From Prinia subflava (Eukaryota > Chordata > Aves > Passeriformes > Cisticolidae): a stretch of 64,000 nt of DNA. Both the position numbers and the translations under genes were made by a program. Positions 44,271 through 56,300 of this stretch are shown in pieces. Position 1 is the first letter of the stretch; every line of letters starts with the position of its first letter. The stretch lies in contig NC_086283.1 in assembly GCF_021018805.1 (NCBI RefSeq), positions 22,595,662-22,659,661 of the forward strand, written 5' to 3'. Below the pieces are notes generated by a model that made no database searches, was not told the DNA's origin, and worked only from the letters and a program-made list of their open reading frames with translations.

Positions 44271-46850
44271 TGCAGCTCTGGAATTGCTGCCTTGGCAGGA
44301 GAGGTTGAGCTGAAAAGTTGGGTCAGAGCCGTGAGCTGCCGGAATCACTTTTTCACATGACGCCCCTCTCCCTGGCCCAGCCTGGCTCCGATCCTCCCTC
44401 ACCCTCTCCCCTCCACAGCTGGGACGCTCCATGTGGTGGGAGGGGGCTCTGGGGCTGCCCCACATCAGAGGAGCAGCTTCCAAACCCACAAGGCCCCAGA
44501 GGCCGCAGTTTTCGGGTGCTGATGCAGCGCTGGCTGGCAGCCCAAACATCCCTCACCGCTGGCTCCCACCGCTGCAGCCCCCGGGAGCTGCTGAGCGATC
44601 CCACCCCCGTGCCTGGCACCCACAGCTTCCCACTGGGAGAGGGGCCAGCCTGTGCCTCCCCACAGCTTGGCTGCACCGAGGTTCCCCTCACCCAGGTGGG
44701 GCAGGGAAGCCTCGGTCCTTCTGTCTCCATCCCACTCCTGGGTGTAAGTTCCCCCTGGATCTCCAGTGCCCCAATCTCCCGAGGATGTTTCCTGGGATGA
44801 TCTTCCCCCTCAAATGAGATTTCCTGCTCCAGTACCCTCTCCATCTGTGTGGTCCTAATCCACAGGCAGGAGGAACCAGAACTCTCCAGGTTCAAAAGGA
44901 GAACCCCAGAGATGGGACAGGAGGGAGGGGTTGGGCCAGCACAGCCCATGGGGATGCTCAGAGAAGGCCAAGGGGACTGATGTCCTCAAAGCATCACTGT
45001 CACCTGTTCTGCAGCCAGGAAGCAGCAGTGTGGGAGCTGTAGGATTACATGGAAGAGCCAGGATCACAGTCCCAGCACTGGGAGCTTCCCAGTCCATGCT
45101 ATTGAAGGGGCAGGGGGGGCTGGCACAACCCTCTCCTCCCTTCCAGTATAAAAACTCCATCTATCCATCCATCTATCCATCCATCCATCCATCTGACTGA
45201 CTGGTCCCCAACCCTTTGGAACAGCTCTTCAGCACCAAGGACATTTGGATGGAGTTCATGAGAAACATTTGCTCCCTCCGTTTAGCACCACTGTCCAAGG
45301 AAAGGGAATTTCCTGGGATCCTGATGGATTTCTACCCTGGCTTCATTTTTTATCCTGAGACTCCAGTTTCCCACCTGCAGAAGGGCTGACAGAGTTTATC
45401 TCACCCTCAGTCAGCGCTGGGAGCTGCTGATTAAAGCAGAAAATATGATGGGTCTTAAACCTTCAGGTGCATCCCAGCTCTTGTCTGCTCCTCCCTCTCT
45501 TGTGCTGGGAGATGGATGGCTCTGACTGATCCCACCGGCCTGAGAGATTCCGGATCCCAGGGTCATTCCTGGGGCAGATCTGAGTGCTGGAGCCTCAGGA
45601 AGGGGATATTCAGTGGGGGATGAGCTGCTCTCAGAATAGAGGGAAGGGATAACAGGACAGTGATGGCACTTTGGGAGCAGAGGGTGGATGAGGGTAGAAG
45701 GGTGATGTCAGGAGTGTGCAGTGCTTCCTGGGCAGGAGGAGCTCAGGGACAGGGAATGGCCAGGAGTCCAGGAGGAAGAGGAGGCAAGGCAGTCAAGGAA
45801 TGGGCAGTTGAGGCAAAATGAGGTGATACCCAGATGGCATTTTGGAAGTCTGGGTGCTGTCCTGACTTTTCCATACTGTGGGATGTCTCTGCAGGTGTCC
45901 CCAGGAGGACATCTTTGCCGGAATCCCTACAGCAGGCAGGGCAGTGTGGAGGCAGAGGTGTCCCTGGAGTCAGAAAGGCTCTGAGGAAGGTGTGGGAGAG
46001 GCTGGCTGAGAGGAGAGCAGAGTTTGGCTGCCTCCATGGAAAAATACCTGCTCTGTTTTGTTTCCTAGATATGTGATGAGGGATAAGGATTTAGGAGAGA
46101 GGGAGGGAGAGCTGAAGTTAATCCACTGATTAACCTGAGGAGAGACAGACCAGGGCTTAGCCAAGGCAGAACGGCAGGAGAGGGAAGTCAGAATCCCAGC
46201 CCAAGAGCATACGGACACGGGGACAGCTCAGCCCTGGCCAGGTGTGTATGTAGAGCTGGAGACCATGGAGAAGCCAAAGGGAAAGGCTGAGAATGCCACG
46301 GGAAGGTGAAGGAGCTGGAGAAACAGGAACGAGACAAGATAAAAGGGCCTGCTGTGCTGGGATGGTTGGATGATCCCTGGTCATGGGTATCCAAATCTTC
46401 CTGTGAGGATTCCAGGCTGGGTGACAATGACACCTGTGAGATTGCTGGTCTCACAGCAATAGAGACAGGGCAGACCCCAGCTCCACAACTCCATCTGATT
46501 TGGGATGGATTTGGAACAAGATCTGAACTTGAAGGACTGGGCCCAAGCATGGAGGGGTGAAAGGCTGAGCTTGCTGAGTGTCCTGGGAGCATCCTGCCAA
46601 AATTCACGTTTTCCTCCCTTGTTCCCTGGGGATATCTGTGTTTGGACAACTAAAGAAGAACATGTAAAGATCACCTCCTCCCCGACCTCCTGTGGCCCTG
46701 AGTGCCAGCTGTGCCCATGTGCTGCCCTGGGGCTCCTCGGTAGGGGGGTTTTTCAGGGATTCATCCGTGTGCCTCCATGTGGGAGCTGGTGGTGTCACCC
46801 GTGTGCTCCCCTACACATGGTTCTGCTTTGGGAAGGATCATTCCCGTGGA
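44271..46850. other. Unique noncoding sequence with no supported gene
   Basis: It contains the tetranucleotide tract at 45157 and a pair of overlapping hairpins at 46435. TATAAAA occurs at 45147-45153 just upstream of the tetranucleotide tract, but nothing else there suggests a promoter. Frames of up to 198 codons (44353-44949, minus) lack domains. Confidence 0.5.
45157..45203. repeat. (ATCC)n tetranucleotide repeat
   Basis: About ten units of ATCC with two ATCT variants, ending in 'ctgactgactgg'. A typical short tandem repeat that may vary in length. Confidence 0.93.
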
Positions 46851-47480
46851 TTTCCCACCGGGCGGAGCAGGAATCCGCCCCTCTCCCCCATGGCAGCGGG
46901 TCATGCTTTGCATTAGCCCAGCCCAATTACGACTTCAAAGTTCTCAGGTTCGGCCCCTCCCCGGCTCGGGGTGCGCGGGACTGAAAGGGTCCTCAGTTTT
47001 TTGGGTCGCTGGGAAGGCGAGGAACCATTTCCCATCTGGAACCGTGTGGGATTTTTGCGTTTGAGAGATTTAACCTGACTTTAATTTGAGGCGAAACGTC
47101 TGATATTTCTGATAGTAATACCATGGCGAAGGGAGGGCGGGGACCGAGGGCTCCCCCCCGCTCCAGCCGGTCCCTGTTAGCGATTCCTGGCATGCGGGAG
47201 CGGGCAGACAATCCCGGGAAGCCTAATCAGATCGGGAGCTGCGGAGCGGGGGCAGCGGGACTGGGTGTCTGCGAGAAACCCAATCGCTCCCAACTCATTT
47301 TCCTCCTGGCCCCCATCCATGCCGGGCCTCCCCCGAGCGGGATCGGGGTGGGCTCTGCTCCAGCCTCACAAAGCTCCCGACGCCTGCTTTGCCCTTTTTT
47401 TTCCAAATGCCAGGGAAGCGCCTTCCCGACCCGCTGTGTAAATCAGGAGCAAACGAGGCATTTGCCATTTATACCTCACT
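46850..47480. promoter_or_regulatory. Second CpG-rich block, possible CpG island
   Basis: CpG is retained at high frequency ('ccaccgggcggagcagg', 'ctccccggctcggggtgcgc', 'ggcatgcgggagcgggc', 'gagctgcggagcggggg', 'cctcccccgagcgggatcgg'). An ATG in a strong Kozak context, 'ataccatggcgaag', opens a frame at 47123-47482 (119 codons), but the product has no recognised domain and the frame overlaps no clear splice site. AT-rich words ('tcatgctttgcattagccc', 'cccaattacgacttc', 'ttaacctgactttaatttg') are mixed in. This could be a promoter or a CpG-rich enhancer. Confidence 0.42.
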
Positions 47481-48472
47481 GAGTTCATTAAAAGGCGGCG
47501 GGGTTTGTGCTGTGCACATGATTTACCTCAGTGCTCTTGGAAAAATGCCGGGTCTGGACCCAAGATGCTTCCTTGGTCTTCCCAGGTGAGGTTTTTTTAA
47601 TGCAACATCAGGGCAGAAAGAGCTGGAAACTGTCTTTGGAGCCCTCCCTTGCTGCTCCCAGCCCTGCCATGGGGACCACCACAGTCCAGAAAGGAGCTGG
47701 GCTTCGGTCTCCCAAGGGTTAAACAACAGTAGCTGGGAAAATAATTGCAAAATGTGGAATTAAAGCTTCCCTGCTGCCTGGCCCCTACTTCAAACTTCGC
47801 TGATGTCTTTTAAGCAAATGTTACTTAGAGGAACATTCTATTATCGCAAATCAGATTTCCTGGTTGGGGCAGACATGGCCAATGAGGCAGGGATTGCAGG
47901 GCAGATCCCGAGATAAGGAGCGACCTTCCTCCCCCACCTATGCTCCACAGCAGGGTTTGGATGTCACAGGGATTAAGGAAATCTCCTTTCCACAGAGGGA
48001 ATGGCTGGGGATGGGGATATTTGGCCACTCAGCCCAGGGCATAGGACATGGATGGAGAGAGGCCAGAAGGGACAGAGTGACCACGGTGATGGAGGAGGTG
48101 GGGACCAGACACTCAGACCAAAGGCTGGGATGGAGTTGCAAGGGTTGGGGAAAGTGTCCAGCCTATGAAGCAGGAATTCATGGGGCTGCGTCCTGGCTCG
48201 GGCATTGAATGGAGCTGGGTTGCCATAACCTGCATTAGATTTAAACGGTGCAATAAATGTTTCAGTTTATTGATGCCAGACTGCAGCCAACTCCAGCTGA
48301 AGTCACCAATGGATTCGTGCACAAGGAGAGACCAAAGGGCTCAGGGAGGGAGCTGGGGGATGGGGACAGGGTCAGAGCCTGCACCAGAGTCCTGCTCCTG
48401 AGTAAGAAACCTTTCCTAAGGAGAAGTCTGGCCCAGAAAAACAACCCTGGAGAGAAGTTTCAGTCCTAGCTC
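47481..48472. other. Unique noncoding sequence with no supported gene
   Basis: No gene is recognised. AT-rich words near 47700-47850 ('gggaaaataattgcaaaatg', 'ttatcgcaaatcag') could belong to the preceding CpG-rich block. Frames up to 114 codons are unremarkable. Confidence 0.5.
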
Positions 48473-48624
48473 AGGAAAAGGGTGGCCACATCTCAGGAGA
48501 AGAGTGACCACCTCCCATGAGAAGAGTGGCTATGTCTTGGGAGTAGGGTGGCCATGTCATTGGAAAAGGACCCATGTGCTGGGATTAGGATGGCAGTGTC
48601 CCAGGAGAAGGGTGCCCAACCATC
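48473..48624. repeat. 22-bp minisatellite, seven units
   Basis: Seven head-to-tail units of about AGGAGAAGAGTGGCCATGTCTC occupy the tract. Six units are exactly 22 bp and the fifth is 20 bp. Sites such as 'ggtggcca' recur at the same place in the unit. The units are contiguous, with no spacers, so this is not a CRISPR array. Confidence 0.88.
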
Positions 48625-51600
48625 TCCCTCTCCCTTGGGCACACCCTGAGAGTGCCAGAGTGTAGGAATGGGGTGGGAGAGCAGTGATGGAGACATCCCC
48701 CTGGCTCTGCATCCCCGGTTCCTTCCTGGCTGTGAAGGACCCCTCAGCCCTATGGCTTTGCAGGATTAACTCCAGGGCCCAGGAGGAGTTTCCCGCCCCT
48801 TCCTGTCTCTTCCCTTCCCTTTCCAGTTGCGTTCTGGGCTGTCCCATCCCTCCTTACCATGCTCTGAGCTGCATTCCTGGTGGCCCTGTGCCCCTGCAGC
48901 TGCCAGGACCCGGCTCCTCTGGCCGGCAGATGTTCCTGGCAGGTGGGAGGTCCAGGGCTGGGCTGCTGCTGAGTCCGGACCACCCATCCAGGGCCGGGCA
49001 GGCTCTGCCATGAGCTGCTCCATTCTTGCCAAGGACAGCCTGTGGCAGCCGCAGGCCTGAGGAGCCACCACAGGATCGTGGCCACCCTCAACCTCAGCAA
49101 CTCCCTGCTCCGATTGTTCCAAAAATCCCACACCCAAATCCTCATGTATCTGCAAAGCAAGGACACAGCAGAGAGGGAAAACTTCAAGATCCAACCCCTT
49201 GCTTGAAGCTGCAGGGGCATGTCCTGGTGGCATGCTCAGGGTGTAAGCCCGGAATGCCAGCCGGGAGAAGCATCCAGAAAAGCCACATCCTTGCCTGGCT
49301 CCGGGACACTCTGGAGGGGGTCTGGGAGGCTGCACAGCACTCAGGGATTAGTGGAAGCCCAGAAGCCCCAGCCTGTGGGCAAACTCCTCTCTGGCTGGGA
49401 CAAGCGCCAGGCTCATTGCATCCCTGGGGAGTTTTCCCACTTCCCGCAGTGCTGACTTGGACCTCGGATGCCCAGGACACTGCTGAGCCTGGCACGATGT
49501 CAGCTGGAAAGCGAATTTGGTCTTAAAGCCAGAAGGATGCCACAACCCCCCCCAAAAAAGTGCGTTTCCAGGGCCCCTGCCATCGGAGGATTAGAGAAAA
49601 CCCACAGATTTCTCAATATTTTCCTGACCCAAAGTGCTGAGTTTGTTTTGCCTTGATTTATGGATCCTGTTCCTCGTTCTTTGTGAAGAGCCAGACAATC
49701 CCTGGGGATTTATTAAACTAGTCACAGGTCCCCAAACTCAGTCAGATTCTTGCATGAGTAATAATTTGCCTGAAAATTCAGACTGAAAGGCGAGAGACTT
49801 TCTCATCCCTGTGTATTCCTGAGAAGGCTGGGATGCTCCAGGAGGGCACACTGCGCTGGGAGCAGCAGAAGCCAAAGCCAACACCCCACAAGAGCTCTTC
49901 CTCCCAAACATTCCACACCTGTAACTGAGAGGATACCAAGCTCAAGCAATTCACCTTTCCCACCTCCTGAGGATCCAGCATCCCCAGCAGATGCCTAGCT
50001 CCATCCACAGCTGATTTTCCACCACCTCCAGCTCCAAATAAACACCAAACAGCCCCACATTAAAACAATATTAAGAAACAATCCAAACCATCAGGGGAAG
50101 GAAATTCTTGGTGTTTCTTTTTTTTTCTTTTAATTCAGACAGAGCTTTTTTTGGTCAGAGTCCTGGCAAACAAACAGCTGAGATCAGTTCCCAATGAGGT
50201 GCTTTTGGCCTCTCCGAGGCTGAGGAATGACCGAGCTGATTGCTCCGAGCTCATTTCCTCCAGTCCTTTGCACAGAACCTCTGGCAAACCCAGAGTCTGG
50301 GGCTGGAGCTGACGTGCTGGATTTCTCTGTGCTGCCACAGCTGCCTGCCTGAGCCCCCTCACTCCACACCCCCCCCCAGCCCTTCCCAAATTCTGGCAGC
50401 ACCCCAAGGCTGGGTCTTCCTGTTCCTACCAGCCGGGACTAGTGGGGCCTGAGTGGGACCAGTCTGAGCATCAGACACCCCCAGAGAATTCCCTGAGCTG
50501 CTGGGGATCCCTGTCATTAACACCAAACCAGGCTCCTCGTGCAGAGCTGGTGGTGGCAAATTGCCACTTACAGGGTTTAAAGAGACTTAAATGTTTTCAT
50601 CCTCCAGGCAAAAGACATTGGAGTGTCCTCATTAACTCCTACCTGGGGTAAAAATAGCAGCCCCCAGAGAAGTTTGTGTTCCTCCTCCAATCCTGCTCCA
50701 AGACACTTTTAAATATCTCTCATATCAGTGATTGCCTTCCTGGGATAGCTGGATAGACCCCCACGAGGAGCTTTGGAACGGAACTGGAGGGAAGGTGTTT
50801 GGGGGATGGGGACGGGAGGTTGTGCCCCTTCCTAGCGGGCCGGGAGCTCCCCTGTGGGGCTGCAGATCATCCCACCGTGCCAGGGAATGGTGTAAGAATC
50901 TCCCAAATTCCTATCGGGAAAACAGGCCAAGGCAAGGCTATAAAATCAATAATCCCTCTGGTCCGACCGGCAGCAGCAGCAGCAGTAAAATCAAAGGAAC
51001 GCCCCGAGCCAGGCTGCTGATTCCAACAGGAATCCTGCCCCAGCTCCCAGCTCCCGCTTTCATGTTTCCCTGACTTCAGCACTACTGTGGGCAGATTCCT
51101 TGGAATATGATTTATTTGTTTGTCTTGGCATCCCAACAAGGCATCCTGAGCCCAGCTGAGCGGATCAAGAGCAACTTCCGAGGTCTTGGGCCCTTCCAGC
51201 CGGCGCACACTGCCCTGGGTGCTTCCAGAGGGTTTTGTTCTCCAGTCAGTGGGGGAGACGCATCCAAGAGCTGCATCCAACAGGCAATCCTGCTAAAACA
51301 ATGCTGTCGGCTGGCTGGGGGCTGAGGCTTGGACTCTGCTCCTCTGAATGTCAGGGAAAAGGGGCTGGATTCAGGCGAGGAAAGCATCGGTGCCCAAATC
51401 CATCCATCCAGAATCACAGAAGGGGGGCTTGTGGAATTCCCCTCAGATCTCAGATCCCTGGGGTGAAGTCCCTGCTTGCAGAGAGCCAGGCTGGAATCAA
51501 ACCTTGCTGAGAGCAAGCGGGCTGGGGGCTGGCGATGTTATCACAAACCACTCCAACAGCTTCTTGGGGCCCTTCCAAAAGTCTTTGTTTTTCCCAGCTC

Positions 51601-52269
51601 TTTGCTGTTGGATTGCAGAGGATGATTTAGAGCCAGAGCCAAGTATCTCCCAGAATGGAACAGTTTCACAAATTGCAAGGCTGAAGGGACCACTGGATTC
51701 CTCAGCCCAGCCTCCTGCACAAGCCGGGCCAGCCCAGCGCTGTCTCCTTAGAGCACTAATGCTGCAACCACTTCCTGCTGCTTCCCCTCCTGCTTCCAGA
51801 CACTGCAATTCCCACTGTCAGCTGTATCCGGGGCTGGAGAGGAATAGAGTCACCCTGGGCAAAAAGCAGCTTCCGGATCCAAGGCTCAACAGCACGGCAG
51901 CTTCAGGTCCTTGGGTCCATCTATCCCACCCTCCGTGTGCTCCTCCTGCTTCATACTCTATGGAGTGGAGTGGGATCTGTGGGACATATCCTGTAGGAAT
52001 TTGGGGCATGAGGTTTCTGTCCATGTAACCCTTGGTAGCAAAGTAGCTCCATCACCAACACCACGTCATCCTGTGCCTGTTCAGCAATCCATGTTGGACC
52101 AGCTGTCAGCTGCCATTCCAGCTTGGAAAGCGTGGTTCCTTCTGTGTCCAAGGTCCAGAGGGGCAGAGGAGTGGGGTATTCCTGGTATTCCTGGTGACTC
52201 TGTCGGTCTGCAGAAACAGCTCCAAGCAGAGCAGAGGGGTCACCAAGTATTCCCATATCTTGTGGTTCA
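48625..52269. other. Unique noncoding sequence with no supported gene
   Basis: No gene is recognised. There are C-runs at about 49547-49555 and 50368-50377, a T-rich stretch at 50118-50135, and an AT-richer block at 50885-51010 listed separately. A 25-base stretch at 52236-52260 nearly repeats 321-344. The frame at 51348-52028 (226 codons) lacks a domain. Confidence 0.5.
50885..51010. promoter_or_regulatory. Candidate conserved noncoding element with (CAG)n
   Basis: 'aggctataaaatcaataatc', '(CAG)5' at about 50972-50986 and 'taaaatcaaaggaacg' lie in one AT-richer block. TCAAAG near the end is the core of a TCF/LEF site. No frame is coherent. Weak inference. Confidence 0.22.
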
Positions 52270-52640
52270 CAGGAGGCAAAGGATTCAAGGCCAGGCTGGA
52301 TGGGGCTTGGAGCAACCTGGGACAGTGGAAGGCGTCCCTGCCTGTGGCAGAGGGATGAGATGGGATGGGATGGGATGGGATGGGATGGGATGGGATGGGA
52401 TGGGATGGGATGGGATGGGATGGGATGGGATGGGATGGGATGGGATGGGATGGGATGGGATGGGATGGGATGGGATGGGATGGGATGGGATGGGATGGGA
52501 TGGGATGGGATGGGATGGGATGGGATGGGATGGGATGGGATGGGATGGGATGGGATGGGATGGGATGGGATGGGATGGGATGGGATGGGTCTTTAAAGGT
52601 CTGTGCCAACCACAAGCATTCCATGATTCTCTGATGGAAG
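52270..52640 (+). mobile_element. CR1 LINE 3' end, sense, split by a pentanucleotide array
   Basis: The left part (52275-52357) reads 'ggattcaaggccaggctgga', 'tggggcttggagcaacctgg', 'gacagtggaaggcgtccctg' and 'cctgtggcagagggatgaga'. The right part (52590-52637) resumes with 'tctttaaaggtctgtgccaa' and 'gcattccatgattctctg'. Together they make one CR1 terminus. The array lies where CR1 normally has 'gggttggaatgagatgatct', so it grew inside the element from a short GGGATGAGATGG-like seed. Confidence 0.9.
52361..52589. repeat. (TGGGA)n array, about 46 units
   Basis: 229 bp of uninterrupted TGGGA with no visible variant unit. Five is not a multiple of three and the unit has no stop codon in any of six frames, so the same pentapeptide is read in every frame; the 260-codon frame at 51911-52693 and several minus-strand frames are artefacts of this. 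Each unit has a GGG run separated from the next by two bases, which fits the G-quadruplex pattern throughout the array on the plus strand. Confidence 0.98.
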
Positions 52641-53250
52641 CCCACAGAGGCTCTCCTGCCATTCTACCTCATTTACCTTCCCAGAGCCTTTGATGGGAAC
52701 CTTCTCATCCCTTCAGTCCAAGAGTTCCTGAGCATTTCTTGCTGCCTGCCTGGCTCCCCCTCCTTGGCCCCCCTGAGCACAAGCCTTACCAGCACCAGCT
52801 GATACTTTCTGGAAGCCGTGGCAGTTGTTGGGAAACGTGTATTTATTTCTCTTCCTCCCTCCAGAGTGTCCCCTCTCAGCTCCGGAACGTGATGCCGGAT
52901 TTTGTGCTGGGAACACGCCGCTGTGTTTGAACAGGTTTTTCTATTCCCTCATCACTCACCAGCTCTGCTGCGGGAAATTTATTGACTTTTATTTATTTTT
53001 TTGGGCTCCACCATTTTTCATGTGGGACACAGCAACTGCAGCTTGAGGGCGGCCCGGGAAGGGCTCAGCGGGAGGCCCGGCCTGAAGCCTTTGAGCCGCC
53101 TTGTTTCCTTTGGTTTCATCTCCTGCCTGCAGTAAACACTTGGACAAAACTCTGCTTGTTCAGCGATGGCGCTGGGCTCGGAGGAAGGAGAGCACAGAAC
53201 TTCTGTGCTGGTGGCTCGGGCTCCTCTCCCACCATCTCCAGAGATCATCA
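52641..53250. other. Unique noncoding sequence with no supported gene
   Basis: About 600 bp between two CR1 copies. A T-rich part at 52925-53020 ('attgacttttatttattttt') is followed by a small CpG-rich part at 53045-53105. No exon is supported. Confidence 0.5.
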
Positions 53251-53397
53251 TAAAATCCTGGAATCACAGAATTGGTCGCGTTGGGAGGGACCTCAAGGCC
53301 CATCCAGTCCCACCCTTGTTATGGCAGGACACCTTCCACTATCCCAGGTGGCTCCAAGCCCTGTCCAGCCTGGCGTGGGACACTTTCTGGGATGGGA
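53251..53397 (-). mobile_element. CR1 LINE 3' end, antisense
   Basis: 'taaaatcctggaatcacaga', 'attggtcgcgttgggaggga', 'cctcaaggcccatccagtcc', 'ttatggcaggacaccttcca', 'ctatcccaggtggctccaag' and 'ccctgtccagcctggcgtgg' are in antisense CR1 order. The match ends near 'tctgggatggg'. A well-preserved copy. Confidence 0.93.
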
Positions 53398-56300
53398 AAG
53401 GTCATGGATGACTCCCCGAGGTCACACCCTGGGGACACCCTGTTCCATTTGCAGCTCTTCTGGTGCTGTTGGCCAAGTTAGGACTGGGGTCAGGGTGCTC
53501 ATTCCCAGCCCACAATGAAAACAGGAATTCTCCCTTCTGGATTGGCAGTAGCTCTCTTGTTGATTCCTCCAGCTCTCAGCCATGTGCTTCCTTCCACTAT
53601 GGTGTCCCAGCAGCCGGGACTGCCACTGAGGAGAGCTGGGAAGGGTTCCTGGGGGCCAGTGGTGCTCCCCAGGGCCAGAGGACTTCCCTGTCATTTCTGT
53701 TTATTGGGATCAGCTGGTTGGTGCCCGGCAGTGGGGTCTGAGCTGATCCCACAGCTCCCTGGAAGGTGGTGTGGGGGCTGTGGTGTCTCTTCTGTGGCTC
53801 CCTCGGTGCCAGCCCCTCTCCAGCGCCTCCAGCCAGGCCTTCCCTGTGCCCTGGGCTGGAGCAGCCGGCACTGGGGCTCTTCCCAAGCCCTTGGCTGTTG
53901 GCAAGGAAGTCCTACTGGCAGAGCCTCTTCCAGATGTGCACAGCTGTGCACGCACCATGCCCCCTCCCCACTGCCGCATGCCAGGCTGTGCCAGGAGCAG
54001 GGATTGCATCCAGGGAAGGTGTCGCTCTGCCAGGCCCCAGTGTCACCTCGTGGCGTGTGGCAGAGCTGTCAGGACGGAGCTGCCACTGGCCAGAGGTCCC
54101 TGCCAAGGCACCATGTCCCCGGTGCCCCCCCACCCCGGTCTCGCCCTGACGAGTTCCAAGTCCGGCGAGTGGGACTTCCAGTGTTTCCTTTGGCAGAGGC
54201 ACCTCCAGCCTAATTATTCCCTCTTACGTCAGTTCTGCTGTGTAAGCTGAGATTTCCCGAACTCGTTCTCACCCAGATGCTTCTGGATATGCCCTGCGGC
54301 TCCGTGTGGGAATGCCCTGCCTCCCGCAGGCTCTGGCAGGCAGCAGGGATCACCTCTCACCCCGCAGGGATGGGGGATTGGTGCCCTTACCCAGTGCCTG
54401 AACCTGCCAGGATGATCCTGCAATCCCTGCTTCAAGGCTGCTGCTCCAAACAAGCTTTGACTCCAGCACAAACCACGATTCCAGTGGGAAGCAGCATCCC
54501 TGGGGAGGACCAGGAGAGGTAGCATTCCGTGGCTGTTGCAGGTATTGCTCCAGAGCCTCGTGGCTGCTGGGAAGCGTCCCTGAGGATTGAGTGCTGCAGA
54601 TCATCCAGGTGTCCCAGCAGATGCAGCATCCATCCGCAGGTCCCTCCAGGCCTCTGCTCTCTTCCCCCCAGGATTTTCCCAGTCCTCCAGGGAGGGATCC
54701 CATGTCCTGGACACGCTTCTCCTGCCACACACAGAAATCAGAGGTTTGTATCCAAGGAACAAATGGTTGGGATTATTTTTCTCTCCTTGCTTCAAGTTGC
54801 TCCCAGTGCAAGGATCCCACTGACAACGCATCAGAGATGCCGCCCAGGCCTGCTCCTGAAAACTGGCTGAGTGAGAGCAAAGCCAGGGGAGCAGAACCAG
54901 GAAAGAAAAGGGAGGCATCCCACCAGAAGGCTTGTGGTGACAGGGCTGGGCATGAGTGGGTATGGAGGAAGGACATGGTCACCCCATGGAAAACATGGAA
55001 ACCAATGGGAATAACTGCTGTTCCTCAGCATGCACTGAGGTGCAGGGTGGAGAGTGAGGACCAGGGCTGGCCAAGCCACTTCCCGTGGCTTTTCCTCAGC
55101 CACAGCTTTGATCTATTTTTAAGGAAAGCTGCTGAAACACGGGGAATTGAGTTATGGTGCTTGGCAGTGGTCGATGATGGGGCCAGGGTTCTCCGCCAGG
55201 CTCCTCCAGCCACAGAAGTGGTGGGCAGGATGTGACCACCCCATCCCCTCCTGCACCCCCTGCTCCTGGCATGACGGAGGGAGGGAGGGGGCCAGGTGGG
55301 AAGGGAAGAAGCAGCAGAGAACTCCAAGCCCTCCTTCAGCCAGCCGGCCGTGCTGCCTCACTGGATTGTTTTGTTTTAATGGCATCAGGGAAGGATGCGT
55401 TTGTGTTTTCATCTCCGGTTGTTGTGTCCTTCGGGGCCCCTCATTCCACCTCCTTTGTTTGGGAGCAGAAAACACTTCCATGACCAAAGGCTGGCCAGAA
55501 ATCCTGGAGCAGGCTGTAAATCTCCTCGGCAGGCCGAGTGACACACACCTGCTGCTCCACAGCTGGGAGAGGGGAAAGGGGAAGCTTGTTATGGTTTTTT
55601 TCTGCTTTTTTAATAAAAGTTGCATGAGTCTCATTGAGATTTTCCGAAGCAATGGTGTTGTTGCAAAGCAGGAGGCAGTGGCAGCCATTGGTGATGGATT
55701 TCCCACCTCTTCAAAGCCCAGAAGCTTGGATGGAATAACGGATTAGGGGTGATATCCCTCATGGGAATGGAGAAGGTGGGACATGGGGGCTATCCCAGGG
55801 CTGGGGCCCCCATCCTGAGGGCTGGAGGGGCCCATGGAATGCTACAGGGAGGGCTCAGGGTCATTGGACATATGGGATGTGGTGGAAGCACAGCAGAGGA
55901 AAATAAAACCCTGGCAGGAATTTGGGTGGGGTTTGGGTGGACGTCACTTGTGACCACCAAAAACTAAAGGTAAAAGGTAAATTCATGTTTTTCTTTCAGT
56001 TGTGTGAAGATAAAACGCCAGCACAGCAATAGCTGGAGGTTTCACACAAACTATTTTTATGGAATTGGCATCTTTGTGCCCCAGGAAAAGCAATCTGGGC
56101 CGAAGCATGGCCCCTAATCAAAGCCTCGTTTGGGGGAGGGCTTCATTTACTTTACTGGGAATGCCTTGAAAAAATCATTTCAGAAAGAAGAGAGAAAATG
56201 GCCAAGATTTCCTGTGCCTGCTGTAACCTTAAACCTGCCTCAGCCACGAGGAGAGGGAGGCCTGGGGATGGAATTGCACGTTCCCAAAGCCTGCGCCCAC

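Noticed and set aside
45147..45153. TATAAAA just before the (ATCC)n tract
   Set aside because: Isolated motif with no CpG enrichment, CCAAT or GC box, or downstream exon.
48473..48624. Regular 22-bp repeats that might suggest a CRISPR array
   Set aside because: Units are contiguous without unique spacers, they diverge from each other, there are no cas genes and the DNA is avian.
51911..52693. 260-codon frame with a Trp-Asp-Gly-Met-Gly repeat, and minus-strand Pro-Ser-His-Pro-Ile repeats
   Set aside because: They are translations of the (TGGGA)n microsatellite, which is open in all six frames.
53515..54213. 232-codon frame with a signal-peptide-like start
   Set aside because: After the hydrophobic start the sequence is low-information Pro/Gly/Ser/Cys, with two overlapping frames of similar length and no domain.
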